Shown here one piece after another: positions 7,697 through 16,175 of a stretch of 49,467 nt of DNA. The position numbers were made by a program, and so were the translations under genes. This DNA comes from Corynebacterium sp. (lineage in GTDB: Bacteria > Actinomycetota > Actinomycetes > Mycobacteriales > Mycobacteriaceae), in contig NZ_JASLIP010000057.1 of the NCBI RefSeq assembly GCF_030152825.1, positions 1 to 49,467 of the forward strand, read 5' to 3'. The number at the start of each line of letters is the position of its first letter. Position 1 is the first letter of the stretch. The notes below the pieces were generated by a model. That model searched no databases. It had not been told where the DNA came from and was given only the letters and a program-made list of their open reading frames with translations.

Positions 7697-9655
7697 TTAG
7701 ATCTTCACCGGGTAGTCCTGCTCGCTGATGCCCGGGTCGATGCGCTTCTCCACGAAAATGCCGTGCCAGATCATGAACGCCAGCACCGTCCACATGCGGC
7801 GGGAGTGATCCGGGCCGGAACCGGAGTTCATCGCCGTGCGGTGCTCCTCGAGCATCGCCAGCACCTCGGCCTTGTTGAAGATGTGATCCGTCTGGGAATC
7901 CTCGATGTGCTTCTTCGCCCAGCCGTAGAGCTCCTCGCCGGCCAACCAGTGGCGGATCGGCACCGGGAAGCCTAGCTTCTTGCGGTTGAGCACGTGCTCC
8001 GGAACGATGCGCTCCATCGCCTTACGCAGCGCGTACTTCGTCGTCCCGTGGGAGATTTTCATATCGATCGGGAGGGTCTCCGCGACGTCGAAAACGACCT
8101 TGTCCAGGAACGGGACGCGCAGCTCCAGGGAGTTTGCCATCGTGATCTTGTCCGCCTTGACCAGGATGTCCCCGCGCAGCCAGGTGAACAGATCCAGGTG
8201 CTGCATGCGAGCCACCGGATCCATGTCCTTCGACTTCGCGTAGATCGGGGCGGTCACCTCGCGGTGATCCCACTCCGGGCGCACCTCGCGCAGCACGCGC
8301 TCCAGCTGCTCGTAGTTGAAGGAGCGGGCGTTACCGTAGTAACGCTCCTCCATGGACATCGTGCCCCGCTGCAGCAGCGACTTACCGCGCACGCCCTCCG
8401 GCAGTGCGTCGCCCAGCTTCGCCAGCACCTTATTAATAGGGCTAGGAATCTTCTCGAACGGGGCGAGGCTCAAAGGCTCCTTATAAATGGTGTAGCCACC
8501 GAAGAGCTCGTCCGCGCCCTCGCCGGAGAGCACAACCTTCACGTGCTTGCGGGCCTCCGCTGCCACGAAGTACAGCGGCACCAGCGCCGGGTCGGCGACC
8601 GGGTCGTCCAGGTACCACATGATCTTCGGCACCGCGTCGGCGAACTCTTCTGGGCTGACCACCTTGACGATGTGCTCCGCGCCGATCGCCGCAGCAGACT
8701 CCGCAGCGACGTCCACCTCGGAGTAACCCTCGCGCTGGAAACCGGTGGTGAAGGTCAGCAGGTCCGGGTTGTGGCGCTTCGCCAGGGTAGCGATGGCTGT
8801 GGAGTCGATGCCGCCGGAGAGGAAGGAGCCCACCGTGACGTCCGCGCGCATGTGCTTGGCCACGGAATCCTCCAGGGCCTCGGCGATGCGCTGGAAGAGG
8901 GCATCCTCGCCGCCCGCCGGGACCTTGGCCACCGGGAACTTCGGCTCGAAGTAGCGCTCCTCCTCGATGGTGCAGCCGCCTTGCGCGCCCTCCGCTGGGG
9001 GAGTGACGAACGCGCGGGAGCCGGACTCCAGACGGAAGATGTTCTTGTGCAGACTCTCCGGCTCCGGGACATACTGCAGATCCGTGTAGTGAGCAATAGC
9101 CCGCGGATCCAGATCGAGGTTCAGGCCGATGGCGTCCGCAAGGGAAAGAATGCACTTCTTCTCGGAGGAGAAGACCGTCGCCTTATCCGTCGACGCCAGG
9201 TACATCGGCTTGATGCCGAACGGATCCCGAGCGAGGAACAGGCGGCGCTCCACCGAATCCCAGATCGCGATGCCGAACATGCCACGCAGGTGGTTGACCA
9301 CATCGGCGCCCCAGTGGTGGAAACCAACGACGATCGGCTCACCGTCGCCACCGGTATTAAAGGAATAACCCAACTTCTGGAGCTCCTCGCGGAGCTCGAC
9401 GTAGTTGTAGATCTCGCCGTTGAAGGTCATGGAGTAGCGGTTCGGCTGATCCGAAGGGCCCCACTGCAGCGGCTGGTGGGAGTGCTCCAGGTCGATGATG
9501 GACAGGCGGTTGAAGCCGAAGACCACATCGTCGTCATTCCAGGTGCCGCTATCGTCCGGACCACGGTGACGCATGCACGGCAGCGCCTCAGCGACCGGGT
9601 CGGTGAAGGTGTTGGCAGTGCCGTCGGCGGACAGTAAACCAAGTAGGCCACACAT
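7697..9655 (-). CDS. asnB: Glutamine-dependent asparagine synthetase family amidotransferase (AsnB/LtsA)
   Basis: A 652-residue class II glutamine amidotransferase. The N-terminal Cys2 nucleophile (MCGLLGLL) lies in the glutaminase domain. The synthetase domain follows, with the pyrophosphate loop SGGIDST at about residue 278. The orthologue in C. glutamicum, LtsA, is known to amidate the meso-DAP of peptidoglycan and confers lysozyme resistance. Gene position (next to erpA and ctaC) and length support LtsA over a plain asparagine synthetase. The ATG at 9655 has AGGAG upstream. It is divergent from ctaC. Confidence 0.93.
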   Translation of the reverse strand: MCGLLGLLSADGTANTFTDPVAEALPCMRHRGPDDSGTWNDDDVVFGFNRLSIIDLEHSHQPLQWGPSDQPNRYSMTFNGEIYNYVELREELQKLGYSFNTGGDGEPIVVGFHHWGADVVNHLRGMFGIAIWDSVERRLFLARDPFGIKPMYLASTDKATVFSSEKKCILSLADAIGLNLDLDPRAIAHYTDLQYVPEPESLHKNIFRLESGSRAFVTPPAEGAQGGCTIEEERYFEPKFPVAKVPAGGEDALFQRIAEALEDSVAKHMRADVTVGSFLSGGIDSTAIATLAKRHNPDLLTFTTGFQREGYSEVDVAAESAAAIGAEHIVKVVSPEEFADAVPKIMWYLDDPVADPALVPLYFVAAEARKHVKVVLSGEGADELFGGYTIYKEPLSLAPFEKIPSPINKVLAKLGDALPEGVRGKSLLQRGTMSMEERYYGNARSFNYEQLERVLREVRPEWDHREVTAPIYAKSKDMDPVARMQHLDLFTWLRGDILVKADKITMANSLELRVPFLDKVVFDVAETLPIDMKISHGTTKYALRKAMERIVPEHVLNRKKLGFPVPIRHWLAGEELYGWAKKHIEDSQTDHIFNKAEVLAMLEEHRTAMNSGSGPDHSRRMWTVLAFMIWHGIFVEKRIDPGISEQDYPVKI

Positions 9656-9696
9656 AGGGTGCTTTACTACTCCTGAATCATCGGGGACTATATAAA

Positions 9697-9714
9697 CTGA
9701 CGCGCGGGGCAGAA
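9697..9714. repeat. 18-nt direct repeat, copy 1
   Basis: The unit is CTGACGCGCGGGGCAGAA. Copy 2 at 9774-9791 differs at one base (G for A at the fourth position). Confidence 0.7.
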
Positions 9715-9773
9715 GCGGTCGCGAGCCAGGTCGGTTAGACTACAAACTACGCGCTCGGGGGCGCTCGTCCTAG

Positions 9774-9791
9774 CTGGCGCGCGGGGCAGAA
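9774..9791. repeat. 18-nt direct repeat, copy 2
   Basis: Reads CTGGCGCGCGGGGCAGAA and is 77 bp from copy 1. Confidence 0.7.
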
Positions 9792-9999
9792 AACGGGCAA
9801 GTTGCCCCGGACGGGGGGAGGGGCTCACAGGAAACCCCCAAAAAGTGGCACCCACCGCAACGAATAGTGGCAATTCGCTGTATATGGTCTAAAGTTCTCT
9901 AGTGAAGCAGTCTTGGGCGCAACAAGCGTGCGCTTACCACGAGCGATAACGCCGAAAAACCCAAGGCTATGAACGTGTGAACGAGGAAGGCATAATCGC

Positions 10000-11103
10000 G
10001 TGGAACAGCGAAAAGTGCACGGTATGACTCGCCGTATTGCTATGGCAGGGACGCTCGGCCTGTCCGGCCTCGCCCTTGCTGGTTGTAACGTCGCGCCCCC
10101 GGAGAACGGCTTTTTCCATGCTCTCCGCATGGGCTGGCCGATGGGTATCACCCCGGAGGCTGAGCAGATGGGCAACTACTGGGTCTGGGTCTGGGTGACC
10201 GCCTGGATCATCGGTATCATCATGTGGGCCCTGATGTTCTTCGTCATGGGTCGCTACTCCAGCAAGGCTCGCTCCCGTCGTGGTGACAACGAGGAATTCC
10301 CACGTCAGACGGGCTACAACGTCCCGCTCGAGCTGGTGCTCACCACCGTTCCGGTTCTGATCGTCATGGTCCTGTTCTTCTTCAACATCCAGACCCAGGA
10401 CAGCGTTACCGCCCTGGATAAGGACCCGAAGGTCAAGGTCGACGTCACCGGCTACCAGTGGAACTGGAAGTTCGGTTACGGCGAGATCAACGGCGAGCTG
10501 CTGGGCGGCCAGGACTACGAGGGTGTCGACAAGGAAGCTCAGCAGCGCGCTGAGGACTCCAAGTACGAGATCCGCTCCAACACCAACCACGGTGTCGGTC
10601 CGATCCACGGCCGCTCGAAGGAAGACTACAGCTACCTGAACTTCAACAAGATCGAGACCGTCGGCTCCACCGACGAGGTTCCGGTCCTGGTTGTTCCGTC
10701 CAACACCGCAATCGAGTTCAACCTCGCTTCCGCGGACGTTGCACACTCCTTCTGGATCCCAGAGTTCCTCTTCAAGCGCGACGTGTTCCCGCACCCGGAG
10801 GCAAACCAGTCTGAGCGTCGCTTCCAGATCTCCGAGATCAAGGAAGAGGGAGCATTCGTCGGTCGCTGTGCCGAGATGTGCGGTACCTACCACTCCATGA
10901 TGAACTTCGAGCTGCGCGTCGTCTCCCCGGAGAAGTTCGCGGACTACGTCAAGTTCCGTCAGGACAACCCGGAGGCCCCGAACTCCGAGGCTCTGAAGTC
11001 CATCGGTGAAGCTCCGTACTCCACCTCTACCCACCCATTCGTTTCCGACCGCACGGCTACCCGTGAGGCCGGCGAGAACATGACGGACCGCAACGCCGCC
11101 TAA
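10000..11103 (+). CDS. ctaC: Cytochrome aa3 oxidase subunit II (CuA lipoprotein)
   Basis: A 367-residue subunit that accepts electrons into the aa3 oxidase through a binuclear copper centre on the outer face of the membrane. The lipoprotein signal ends at LALAGC, giving Cys29 as the modified residue. Two transmembrane helices follow (about 62-87 and 107-130). The CuA ligands are C290, C294, H298 and M301 in CAEMCGTYHSMM. An acidic insertion of about 30 residues separates the TM region from the cupredoxin core, as is usual in actinobacteria that feed the oxidase directly from cytochrome cc. The GTG start has GAGGAAGG 9 nt upstream. ctaF follows after 39 nt. Confidence 0.96.
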   Translation: MEQRKVHGMTRRIAMAGTLGLSGLALAGCNVAPPENGFFHALRMGWPMGITPEAEQMGNYWVWVWVTAWIIGIIMWALMFFVMGRYSSKARSRRGDNEEFPRQTGYNVPLELVLTTVPVLIVMVLFFFNIQTQDSVTALDKDPKVKVDVTGYQWNWKFGYGEINGELLGGQDYEGVDKEAQQRAEDSKYEIRSNTNHGVGPIHGRSKEDYSYLNFNKIETVGSTDEVPVLVVPSNTAIEFNLASADVAHSFWIPEFLFKRDVFPHPEANQSERRFQISEIKEEGAFVGRCAEMCGTYHSMMNFELRVVSPEKFADYVKFRQDNPEAPNSEALKSIGEAPYSTSTHPFVSDRTATREAGENMTDRNAA

Positions 11104-11142
11104 GGGCACCGCGCGAGTTCCTAACTAGAGAAAGAGGTAAAG

Positions 11143-11574
11143 ATGACTTCCGGAGCAAAGCTTTTCTACGGCCTCGCCGTGTTCTTCTTGGTCATGGACG
11201 TCGCGTACATCCTGGGCACCAAGTACCTGGTCGAGACCAACCGCGTGCTGGGTACCGAGTGGGCTGGTGTCACCGGCTTCACCCTGGCCCTGCTGCTGTC
11301 GCTGATGCTGGCGGTGTACCTGCACCTGACCGACAACAAGACTGACATCGGCCCGTCCGACTGGGAGATGGCTGAGATTGAGGACGGCGCTGGCGTGCTG
11401 GGCTTCTTCTCCGCTGGTTCCATCTGGCCGCTGCAGCTGACCATCGCAGTCATGATGGTTGCTTACGGTCTGGCCTTCTGGCACTTCTGGCTGATCGTGG
11501 CCGGCGTAATCTTCCTGATCTGGGGTGCTGTCATGATGAACCTCCAGTACGGTGTCGCTCGCGACGACCACTAA
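11143..11574 (+). CDS. ctaF: Cytochrome aa3 oxidase subunit IV (actinobacterial)
   Basis: A 143-residue membrane subunit specific to actinobacterial aa3 oxidase. It has four predicted helices (about 7-28, 37-63, 87-110 and 113-138). It is co-transcribed with ctaC. The ribosome site AAAGAGG lies just before the ATG. A perfect 10-bp terminator hairpin follows. Confidence 0.94.
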   Translation: MTSGAKLFYGLAVFFLVMDVAYILGTKYLVETNRVLGTEWAGVTGFTLALLLSLMLAVYLHLTDNKTDIGPSDWEMAEIEDGAGVLGFFSAGSIWPLQLTIAVMMVAYGLAFWHFWLIVAGVIFLIWGAVMMNLQYGVARDDH

Positions 11575-11602
11575 ACGCTTAAGCGTTCACACGCTTTAAG
11601 TC

Positions 11603-11637
11603 CGCGGCCGGGATCCCTCGACGGGAACCCGGCCGCG
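11603..11637 (+). terminator. ctaCF terminator
   Basis: CGCGGCCGGG (11603-11612) pairs perfectly with CCCGGCCGCG (11628-11637), followed by TTCTGCATTT. Confidence 0.8.
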
Positions 11638-11648
11638 TTCTGCATTTC

Positions 11649-11676
11649 GGAACCTGGCCCTGAATTTCCAGGTTCC
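11649..11676. repeat. Perfect 9-bp inverted repeat after the ctaF terminator
   Basis: GGAACCTGG (11649-11657) and CCAGGTTCC (11668-11676) flank a 10-nt loop. There is no U tract. It may be a second terminator or an operator; its role is unknown. Confidence 0.5.
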
Positions 11677-11806
11677 CTGGGACTCGATGTTGGCAACGTC
11701 GCTGTGCTCGATTCGATGGCCAGGTTTGATTCGAGGGGTCGTCCTGCGCGCGAAGTTCGACAGTCAGTGCCCGGGGAGTACCTGTACCGAAAAGCAATGA
11801 AAAAGA

Positions 11807-11840
11807 CCCCAGGGTCAGGCTTTAAAGCTTGACCGAGGGG
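11807..11840 (-). terminator. trpD terminator
   Basis: On the minus strand the imperfect 14-bp stem around a TTTAAA loop is followed by TCTTTTTC, a good U tract. It lies just past the trpD stop. Confidence 0.75.
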
Positions 11841-11863
11841 GTTAATGGGGAGTGATGAGGCTC

Positions 11864-12973
11864 CTAGCGGGCGATCATCGCTTCCATCTTCTTCAGGGCT
11901 GCACCGGATTCCAGGCTCTCGCGGGCGCGGTCGATGTTCCGCTTGAGTGTGGCCTGCAGGCCATCTTCCTCCCAACCCTCGACGGTGGCCAGCGCTGCGG
12001 CGGCGTTAAGCAGGACGGCGTCCTTAATCGCGCCCTCGAGCTCGCCGCGGAAGAGCTTGCGGGCGATCTCGGCGTTGTACTCGGCATCTCCGCCGCGCAG
12101 GGCGTCCTCCTCGTAGAAGTCGAGGCCCAGGGAACGCGGGTTGATGATCTCCTCGCCGGTCTGGCCGTGGGCATCCACCGTGACCACGTCGGTTGGGGCG
12201 CACACGCTGATTTCGTCCATGCCGTCCATGCCACGAACGACGAGCACGCGGCTGCCCTGGTGGGCGAAGGCGCCGCCGATGATCGGCATGAGATCCTTGA
12301 ACGCGCAGCCGATGAGGCCGAAGCCGGGCTTTGCCGGGTTGGTCATGGGGCCGAGCAGGTTGAAGACGGTCGGAACCTTCAGCTCGCTGCGCACCGGGCC
12401 CGCGAAACGCATGGCCGGGTGGTAGGCCTTCGAGAACAGGAATGCGAAGTGAGTCTCCTTTAGGTCCTCCGCTACGGCCTCGGGGGAGCGTTCGATGTTC
12501 ACGCCGAGCGCCTCGAGCATGTCCGCGCCACCACACTGGGAGGAGGCCTTGCGGTTACCGTGCTTGACCACGTTGGTGCCCGTGCCCGCGACCACGAAGG
12601 AGGCCATCGTGGAGATATTGACGGTATTGCGGCCGTCGCCGCCGGTGCCCACGATGTCCACGATCTTGTCCACGCCCGAGAAATCCACCGGGGTGGCGAA
12701 GGAGCGCATGGCCTCCGCTGCAGCGGCGAGCTCCGCGGCGGTGATGCCCTTCACCCGAAGGCCAAAGGCAAAGGCGGAGATCAGGACGTCGCTGGCGCGC
12801 CCAGCCATGATCTCGTTCATCGCCCAAGCGGTCTGGGACTCACTGAGCTCCTCGCGGCGGCCCAGACGGTCCAGCAGGCCCGGCCAGGTGAAGTAGGACT
12901 CCGGAAGCTGCTCGGCGCCCAGTGCATGAGCGGTAGAGGTGAATGTGCTGTGTTCGGTTGACTCTGTTGCCAC
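11864..12973 (-). CDS. trpD: Anthranilate phosphoribosyltransferase
   Basis: Joins anthranilate to PRPP in tryptophan synthesis. The protein is a stand-alone TrpD with the PRPP-binding GTGGDG loop, NISTMA and the KHGNRKASS segment. The GTG at 12973 is preferred over the TTG at 12991 because AAGGGAG lies 7 nt upstream, giving 369 residues. It is not in a trp operon. It sits antisense between ctaF and ctaE, an arrangement also seen in mycobacteria (Rv2192c beside ctaE). A likely -10 (TATTAT, minus strand, about 13007-13012) lies about 35 nt upstream. Confidence 0.94.
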   Translation of the reverse strand: MATESTEHSTFTSTAHALGAEQLPESYFTWPGLLDRLGRREELSESQTAWAMNEIMAGRASDVLISAFAFGLRVKGITAAELAAAAEAMRSFATPVDFSGVDKIVDIVGTGGDGRNTVNISTMASFVVAGTGTNVVKHGNRKASSQCGGADMLEALGVNIERSPEAVAEDLKETHFAFLFSKAYHPAMRFAGPVRSELKVPTVFNLLGPMTNPAKPGFGLIGCAFKDLMPIIGGAFAHQGSRVLVVRGMDGMDEISVCAPTDVVTVDAHGQTGEEIINPRSLGLDFYEEDALRGGDAEYNAEIARKLFRGELEGAIKDAVLLNAAAALATVEGWEEDGLQATLKRNIDRARESLESGAALKKMEAMIAR

Positions 12974-13396
12974 CTGTTGGCTCCCTTCCAAAGCTGTTTC
13001 CTTTAAATAATACGGAGGAGGTTAGTGTTGCCTGTGAGCGGGTGGCGTGGATCACCACTGTGAACCAAATCTCGGCGACTTCTGCGGGGGAGAGGTGAGG
13101 TGCGAGCGCGCTCCGGAGGCATGGCTCGAGCCCAAGATGGGGGAGGGGATGGTGCATTGCTGGCTGAATCCTGTGAACAAAATCGGGCCTTTGCTCAGCA
13201 GGAAACCGCTGCCGCTCATGCGCTGACCAGCCACGATGAGGTGCGTCGGATAGCGGTTCCCAAAAGTTCCGGCTATCCCCCAAAGGGGGGGTGCTGGCAG
13301 GTTTGTCCAAGGTTTGACCTGCTGTTTTCCAGTCCGCTTTGAGCTTTCACGCGTGGGGAATCGACTATCTGCCAGAAAACAGCCATACTTAGACAC
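12974..13396. other. Divergent intergenic region trpD / ctaE (423 bp)
   Basis: No coding gene is supported. Close to trpD lie several TGTGA-type half-sites: 13041-13056 matches TGTGA-N6-TCACA at 7 of 10 positions, 13059-13074 at 8 of 10 and 13172-13187 at 7 of 10. A CCCCC-AAA-GGGGG snapback lies at 13277-13289. A CATACT -10 box (13384-13389) sits 7 nt before the ctaE GTG. Confidence 0.55.
13384..13389 (+). promoter_or_regulatory. Candidate -10 for leaderless ctaE mRNA
   Basis: CATACT ends 7 nt before the ctaE GTG and no ribosome site is present. The match to the corynebacterial -10 (TAnnnT) is partial. Confidence 0.4.
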
Positions 13397-14008
13397 GTGA
13401 CAAGCGCAGTTGAAAACCCAGGTATGGCAGCACCACATCGTGTTGCGACGCTGAACCGACCGAACATGGTCAGCGTCGGCACGATCGTGTTCCTGTCTCA
13501 AGAATTGATGTTTTTTGCTGGCCTGTTCGCGATGTACTTCGTGTCCAAGGCCAACTCGGGAGGCAATTGGCCATCCGAGCCAACCGAGCTGAACGTGCCT
13601 TTCGCGGCGACGATTACGATCATCCTGATCTCCTCGTCCGTGACTGCGCAGTTCGGCGTGTTCGCGGCTGAGAGGGGGGATGTCTTCGCTCTTCGTCGTT
13701 GGTACGCACTGTCGGCGTTGCTGGGAACCGTGTTCCTTATCGGTCAGGGATACGAGTACTTCCACTTCGTCCAGACTGGAACCACGATCCCGGGCTCCGT
13801 TTACGGCTCGGTGTTCTTCATCACGACCGGTTTCCACGGCGCACACGTGCTGGCCGGTGTGATTGCGTTCCTCGTTGTGTTGCTCAGGACGTTCAAGTCC
13901 AAGTTCACCCCGGCGCAGGCAACCGCTGCCGTCGTCGTGTCTTATTACTGGCACTTCGTCGACGTTGTCTGGATCGGCCTGTGGATCACGATTTACTTCG
14001 TTCAATAG
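13397..14008 (+). CDS. ctaE: Cytochrome aa3 oxidase subunit III
   Basis: A 203-residue integral membrane subunit of the terminal oxidase, with five predicted helices as usual for actinobacterial CtaE. It contains the family's E-x-H type segment in GFHGAHVLAGV and ends in the VDVVWIGLW helix, as in other CtaE. The start is GTG, probably leaderless. qcrC begins 68 nt downstream, and ctaE-qcrC-qcrA-qcrB read as one operon for the bc1-aa3 supercomplex. Confidence 0.95.
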   Translation: MTSAVENPGMAAPHRVATLNRPNMVSVGTIVFLSQELMFFAGLFAMYFVSKANSGGNWPSEPTELNVPFAATITIILISSSVTAQFGVFAAERGDVFALRRWYALSALLGTVFLIGQGYEYFHFVQTGTTIPGSVYGSVFFITTGFHGAHVLAGVIAFLVVLLRTFKSKFTPAQATAAVVVSYYWHFVDVVWIGLWITIYFVQ

Positions 14009-14076
14009 GCCGTTAGCGCCAACTCAGGTTGGCCGACAGCCCATCGCAATTCCATTGACGAGTTAAAGGGAACAAG

Positions 14077-14973
14077 ATGGATACCTCTAACAACAACGCG
14101 AGCACCGGTGCAGCAACCGGCGCACAGCGTTCCCCAGGGGCCGCACGGCGGCGCCGCAAGCTCCGCAAGGTGCTTGCCGGGGCATTCGCTCTCGTCGTCG
14201 GACTGACCGGCGCGGGATTCCTGGCTAATGCCCTCACTCCGGACCCGAACACTGCTACGGCACAGCAGGACGAGACCGCACTGGTCCAGCAGGGTAAGGA
14301 AATTTACGAAGTGGCATGTATCACCTGCCACGGTGCCAACCTCCAGGGCCAGGAGGGGCGTGGTCCTTCGCTGATCGGTGTCGGCGAGGGCTCCGTGTAC
14401 TTCCAGGTCCACTCCGGCCGCATGCCGATGCTGCGCAACGAGGCGCAGGCAAAGCGTAAGCAGCCGCGTTACTCCGAGCAGCAGACCCTGGCTCTGGCGG
14501 CATACGTCAACGCCAACGGTGGCGGCCCGGGCATCGTCCGCAACGAGGACGGCTCCATCGCCATGGAGTCCCTCCGCGGTAAGAGCACCGCCGACGGTGA
14601 GATCAACCCGGCCGACGTGGCCCGCGGTTCCGACCTCTTCCGTCTGAACTGTGCCTCCTGCCACAACTTCACTGGCCGTGGTGGCGCACTGTCCTCCGGT
14701 AAGTTCGCTCCGACCCTGGACCACGCGAACGAGCAGGAGATCTACCAGGCCATGCTGACTGGCCCGCAGAACATGCCGAAGTTCTCTGATCGCCAGCTGA
14801 CCGCTGACGAGAAGAAGGACATCATCGCCTTCGTGAAGAACGCGAAGGAAACCCCGAACCCGGGTGGCTACGGCCTCGGCGGTCTGGGTCCCGTTAGCGA
14901 GGGCATGCTGATGTGGTTCGGAGGCATCATCGTGATGATCGCCTTCGCGATGTGGATTGGAACCCGGTCATGA
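14077..14973 (+). CDS. qcrC: Dihaem cytochrome c1 (cytochrome cc)
   Basis: A 298-residue bc1 subunit that carries two c-type haems and passes electrons straight to CtaC, replacing a soluble cytochrome c. CXXCH motifs are at residues 81-85 (CITCH) and 192-196 (CASCH). An N-terminal anchor (about 31-53) and a C-terminal helix (about 273-294) hold it in the membrane. AAAGGGAAC precedes the ATG. Its stop overlaps the qcrA start as ATGA. Confidence 0.96.
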   Translation: MDTSNNNASTGAATGAQRSPGAARRRRKLRKVLAGAFALVVGLTGAGFLANALTPDPNTATAQQDETALVQQGKEIYEVACITCHGANLQGQEGRGPSLIGVGEGSVYFQVHSGRMPMLRNEAQAKRKQPRYSEQQTLALAAYVNANGGGPGIVRNEDGSIAMESLRGKSTADGEINPADVARGSDLFRLNCASCHNFTGRGGALSSGKFAPTLDHANEQEIYQAMLTGPQNMPKFSDRQLTADEKKDIIAFVKNAKETPNPGGYGLGGLGPVSEGMLMWFGGIIVMIAFAMWIGTRS

Positions 14974-16175
14974 GCGAATTGAAGAATAAGTACACTGATG
15001 CCGAGCTGGCACAGATGAGCGAGGAAGACCTCGCCCGCCTCGGCACCGAGCTGGACGGCGTGACCGTCGCTTACCGCAAGGAACGCTTCCCGATCGAGAA
15101 CGATCCGGCTGAGAAGCGTGCCTCCCGTCGGGTTGCCACCTACCTGATCCTCTCCATCGTCCTCGGCCTGGCATTCGTTGCCATCTACCTCTTCTGGCCG
15201 TGGGAGTACAAGCACATGGATGAAGAGGGCCTGTGGTGGTACACCTTCTACACCCCGCTGCTGGGTATTACCTCTGGTCTGTCCATCACCCTGCTGGGCA
15301 TGGGTGTTGCGGCCTACACCAAGAGCTTCATTCCGGAGGAGATCTCCGTTCAGACCCGCCACGACGGCCCGTCTGACGAGGTCGACCGCCGCACCCTCGT
15401 GGCCCTCCTGAACGACTCCTGGAAGACCTCCACCCTCGGCCGCCGCCCGGTTATCGCTGGCCTGGCCGCAGGTGGTGCCGCACTCGCTGGTCTCGCGATC
15501 ATCCTCCCAATGGGTGGCATCGTGAAGAACCCGTGGAAGCGCGGCGCAATGGGCATCGCCGGCGACGGCACCCTGTGGACCACCGGCTGGACCCTGCACG
15601 AGCAGGGCGAGAAGCTGTACCTGGCCCGCGACACCGGCGCCGTGGCTGAGAACCACGACGGCCACTGGAGCACCAAGGGCATCTCCCGCCTGGTCCGCGT
15701 CCGTCCGGAGGACCTGGACGCTGGCGCCATGGAGACCGTCTTCCCAATGACCGAAAGCATGGTCAACGACGGCGACAAGTACGACTCCAAGGCAGAGGTC
15801 TACGAGGACCACATGCACTCCATCCACGGTTCCCGCAACGCGGTCATGCTGATCCGCCTGCGCCACGAGGATGCTCTGCGTGCTGTCCAGCGTGCCGGCC
15901 AGGAAGACTTCCACTACGGCGACTACATTGCGTTCTCCAAGATCTGTACGCACATTGGTTGCCCGACGTCCCTGTACGAGCAGCAGACCAACCGTATTCT
16001 TTGCCCGTGCCACCAGTCCCAGTTCGACGCACTGCAGTACGGCAAGCCGGTCTTCGGCCCAGCCGCACGTGCACTGCCAGAGCTGCCGATCACGGTGGAC
16101 GAGGAAGGGTACCTCATCGCCAAGGGCAACTTCATCGAGCCTGTTGGCCCGGCATTCTGGGAGCGTAGGTCATGA
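14970..16175 (+). CDS. qcrA: Rieske iron-sulfur subunit of the bc1 complex
   Basis: A 401-residue protein with three N-terminal transmembrane helices (about 52-72, 90-112 and 150-172), typical of actinobacterial Rieske proteins. The 2Fe-2S ligands are C326 and H328 (CTHIGC) and C345 and H348 (CPCH). The ATG at 14970 overlaps the qcrC stop by 4 nt, which fixes this start over in-frame upstream codons. Its stop in turn overlaps qcrB. Confidence 0.96.
   Translation: MSELKNKYTDAELAQMSEEDLARLGTELDGVTVAYRKERFPIENDPAEKRASRRVATYLILSIVLGLAFVAIYLFWPWEYKHMDEEGLWWYTFYTPLLGITSGLSITLLGMGVAAYTKSFIPEEISVQTRHDGPSDEVDRRTLVALLNDSWKTSTLGRRPVIAGLAAGGAALAGLAIILPMGGIVKNPWKRGAMGIAGDGTLWTTGWTLHEQGEKLYLARDTGAVAENHDGHWSTKGISRLVRVRPEDLDAGAMETVFPMTESMVNDGDKYDSKAEVYEDHMHSIHGSRNAVMLIRLRHEDALRAVQRAGQEDFHYGDYIAFSKICTHIGCPTSLYEQQTNRILCPCHQSQFDALQYGKPVFGPAARALPELPITVDEEGYLIAKGNFIEPVGPAFWERRS

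Larger units (their letters stand above)
9656..9999. other. Divergent intergenic region asnB / ctaC (344 bp)
   Basis: No gene is seen. It must hold the promoters of asnB and ctaC. A TATATA stretch (9688-9694) could be the asnB -10, and TAAAGT (9890-9895) is a possible ctaC -10. An 18-nt direct repeat (9697-9714 and 9774-9791, one mismatch) lies inside. GAGGAAGG at 9983-9990 is the ctaC ribosome site. Confidence 0.6.

Noticed and set aside
7994..9637. 547-codon open frame antisense to asnB
   Set aside because: It mirrors asnB codon bias, has no ribosome site and no family resemblance.
13277..13290. CCCCC-AAA-GGGGGG snapback as terminator or operator
   Set aside because: The stem is five pairs with a 3-nt loop and no U tract, and such G/C runs are expected by chance in this DNA.
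14913..14969. Upstream in-frame start for qcrA
   Set aside because: It would overlap qcrC by 61 bp, and the ATG at 14970 forms the typical ATGA overlap.
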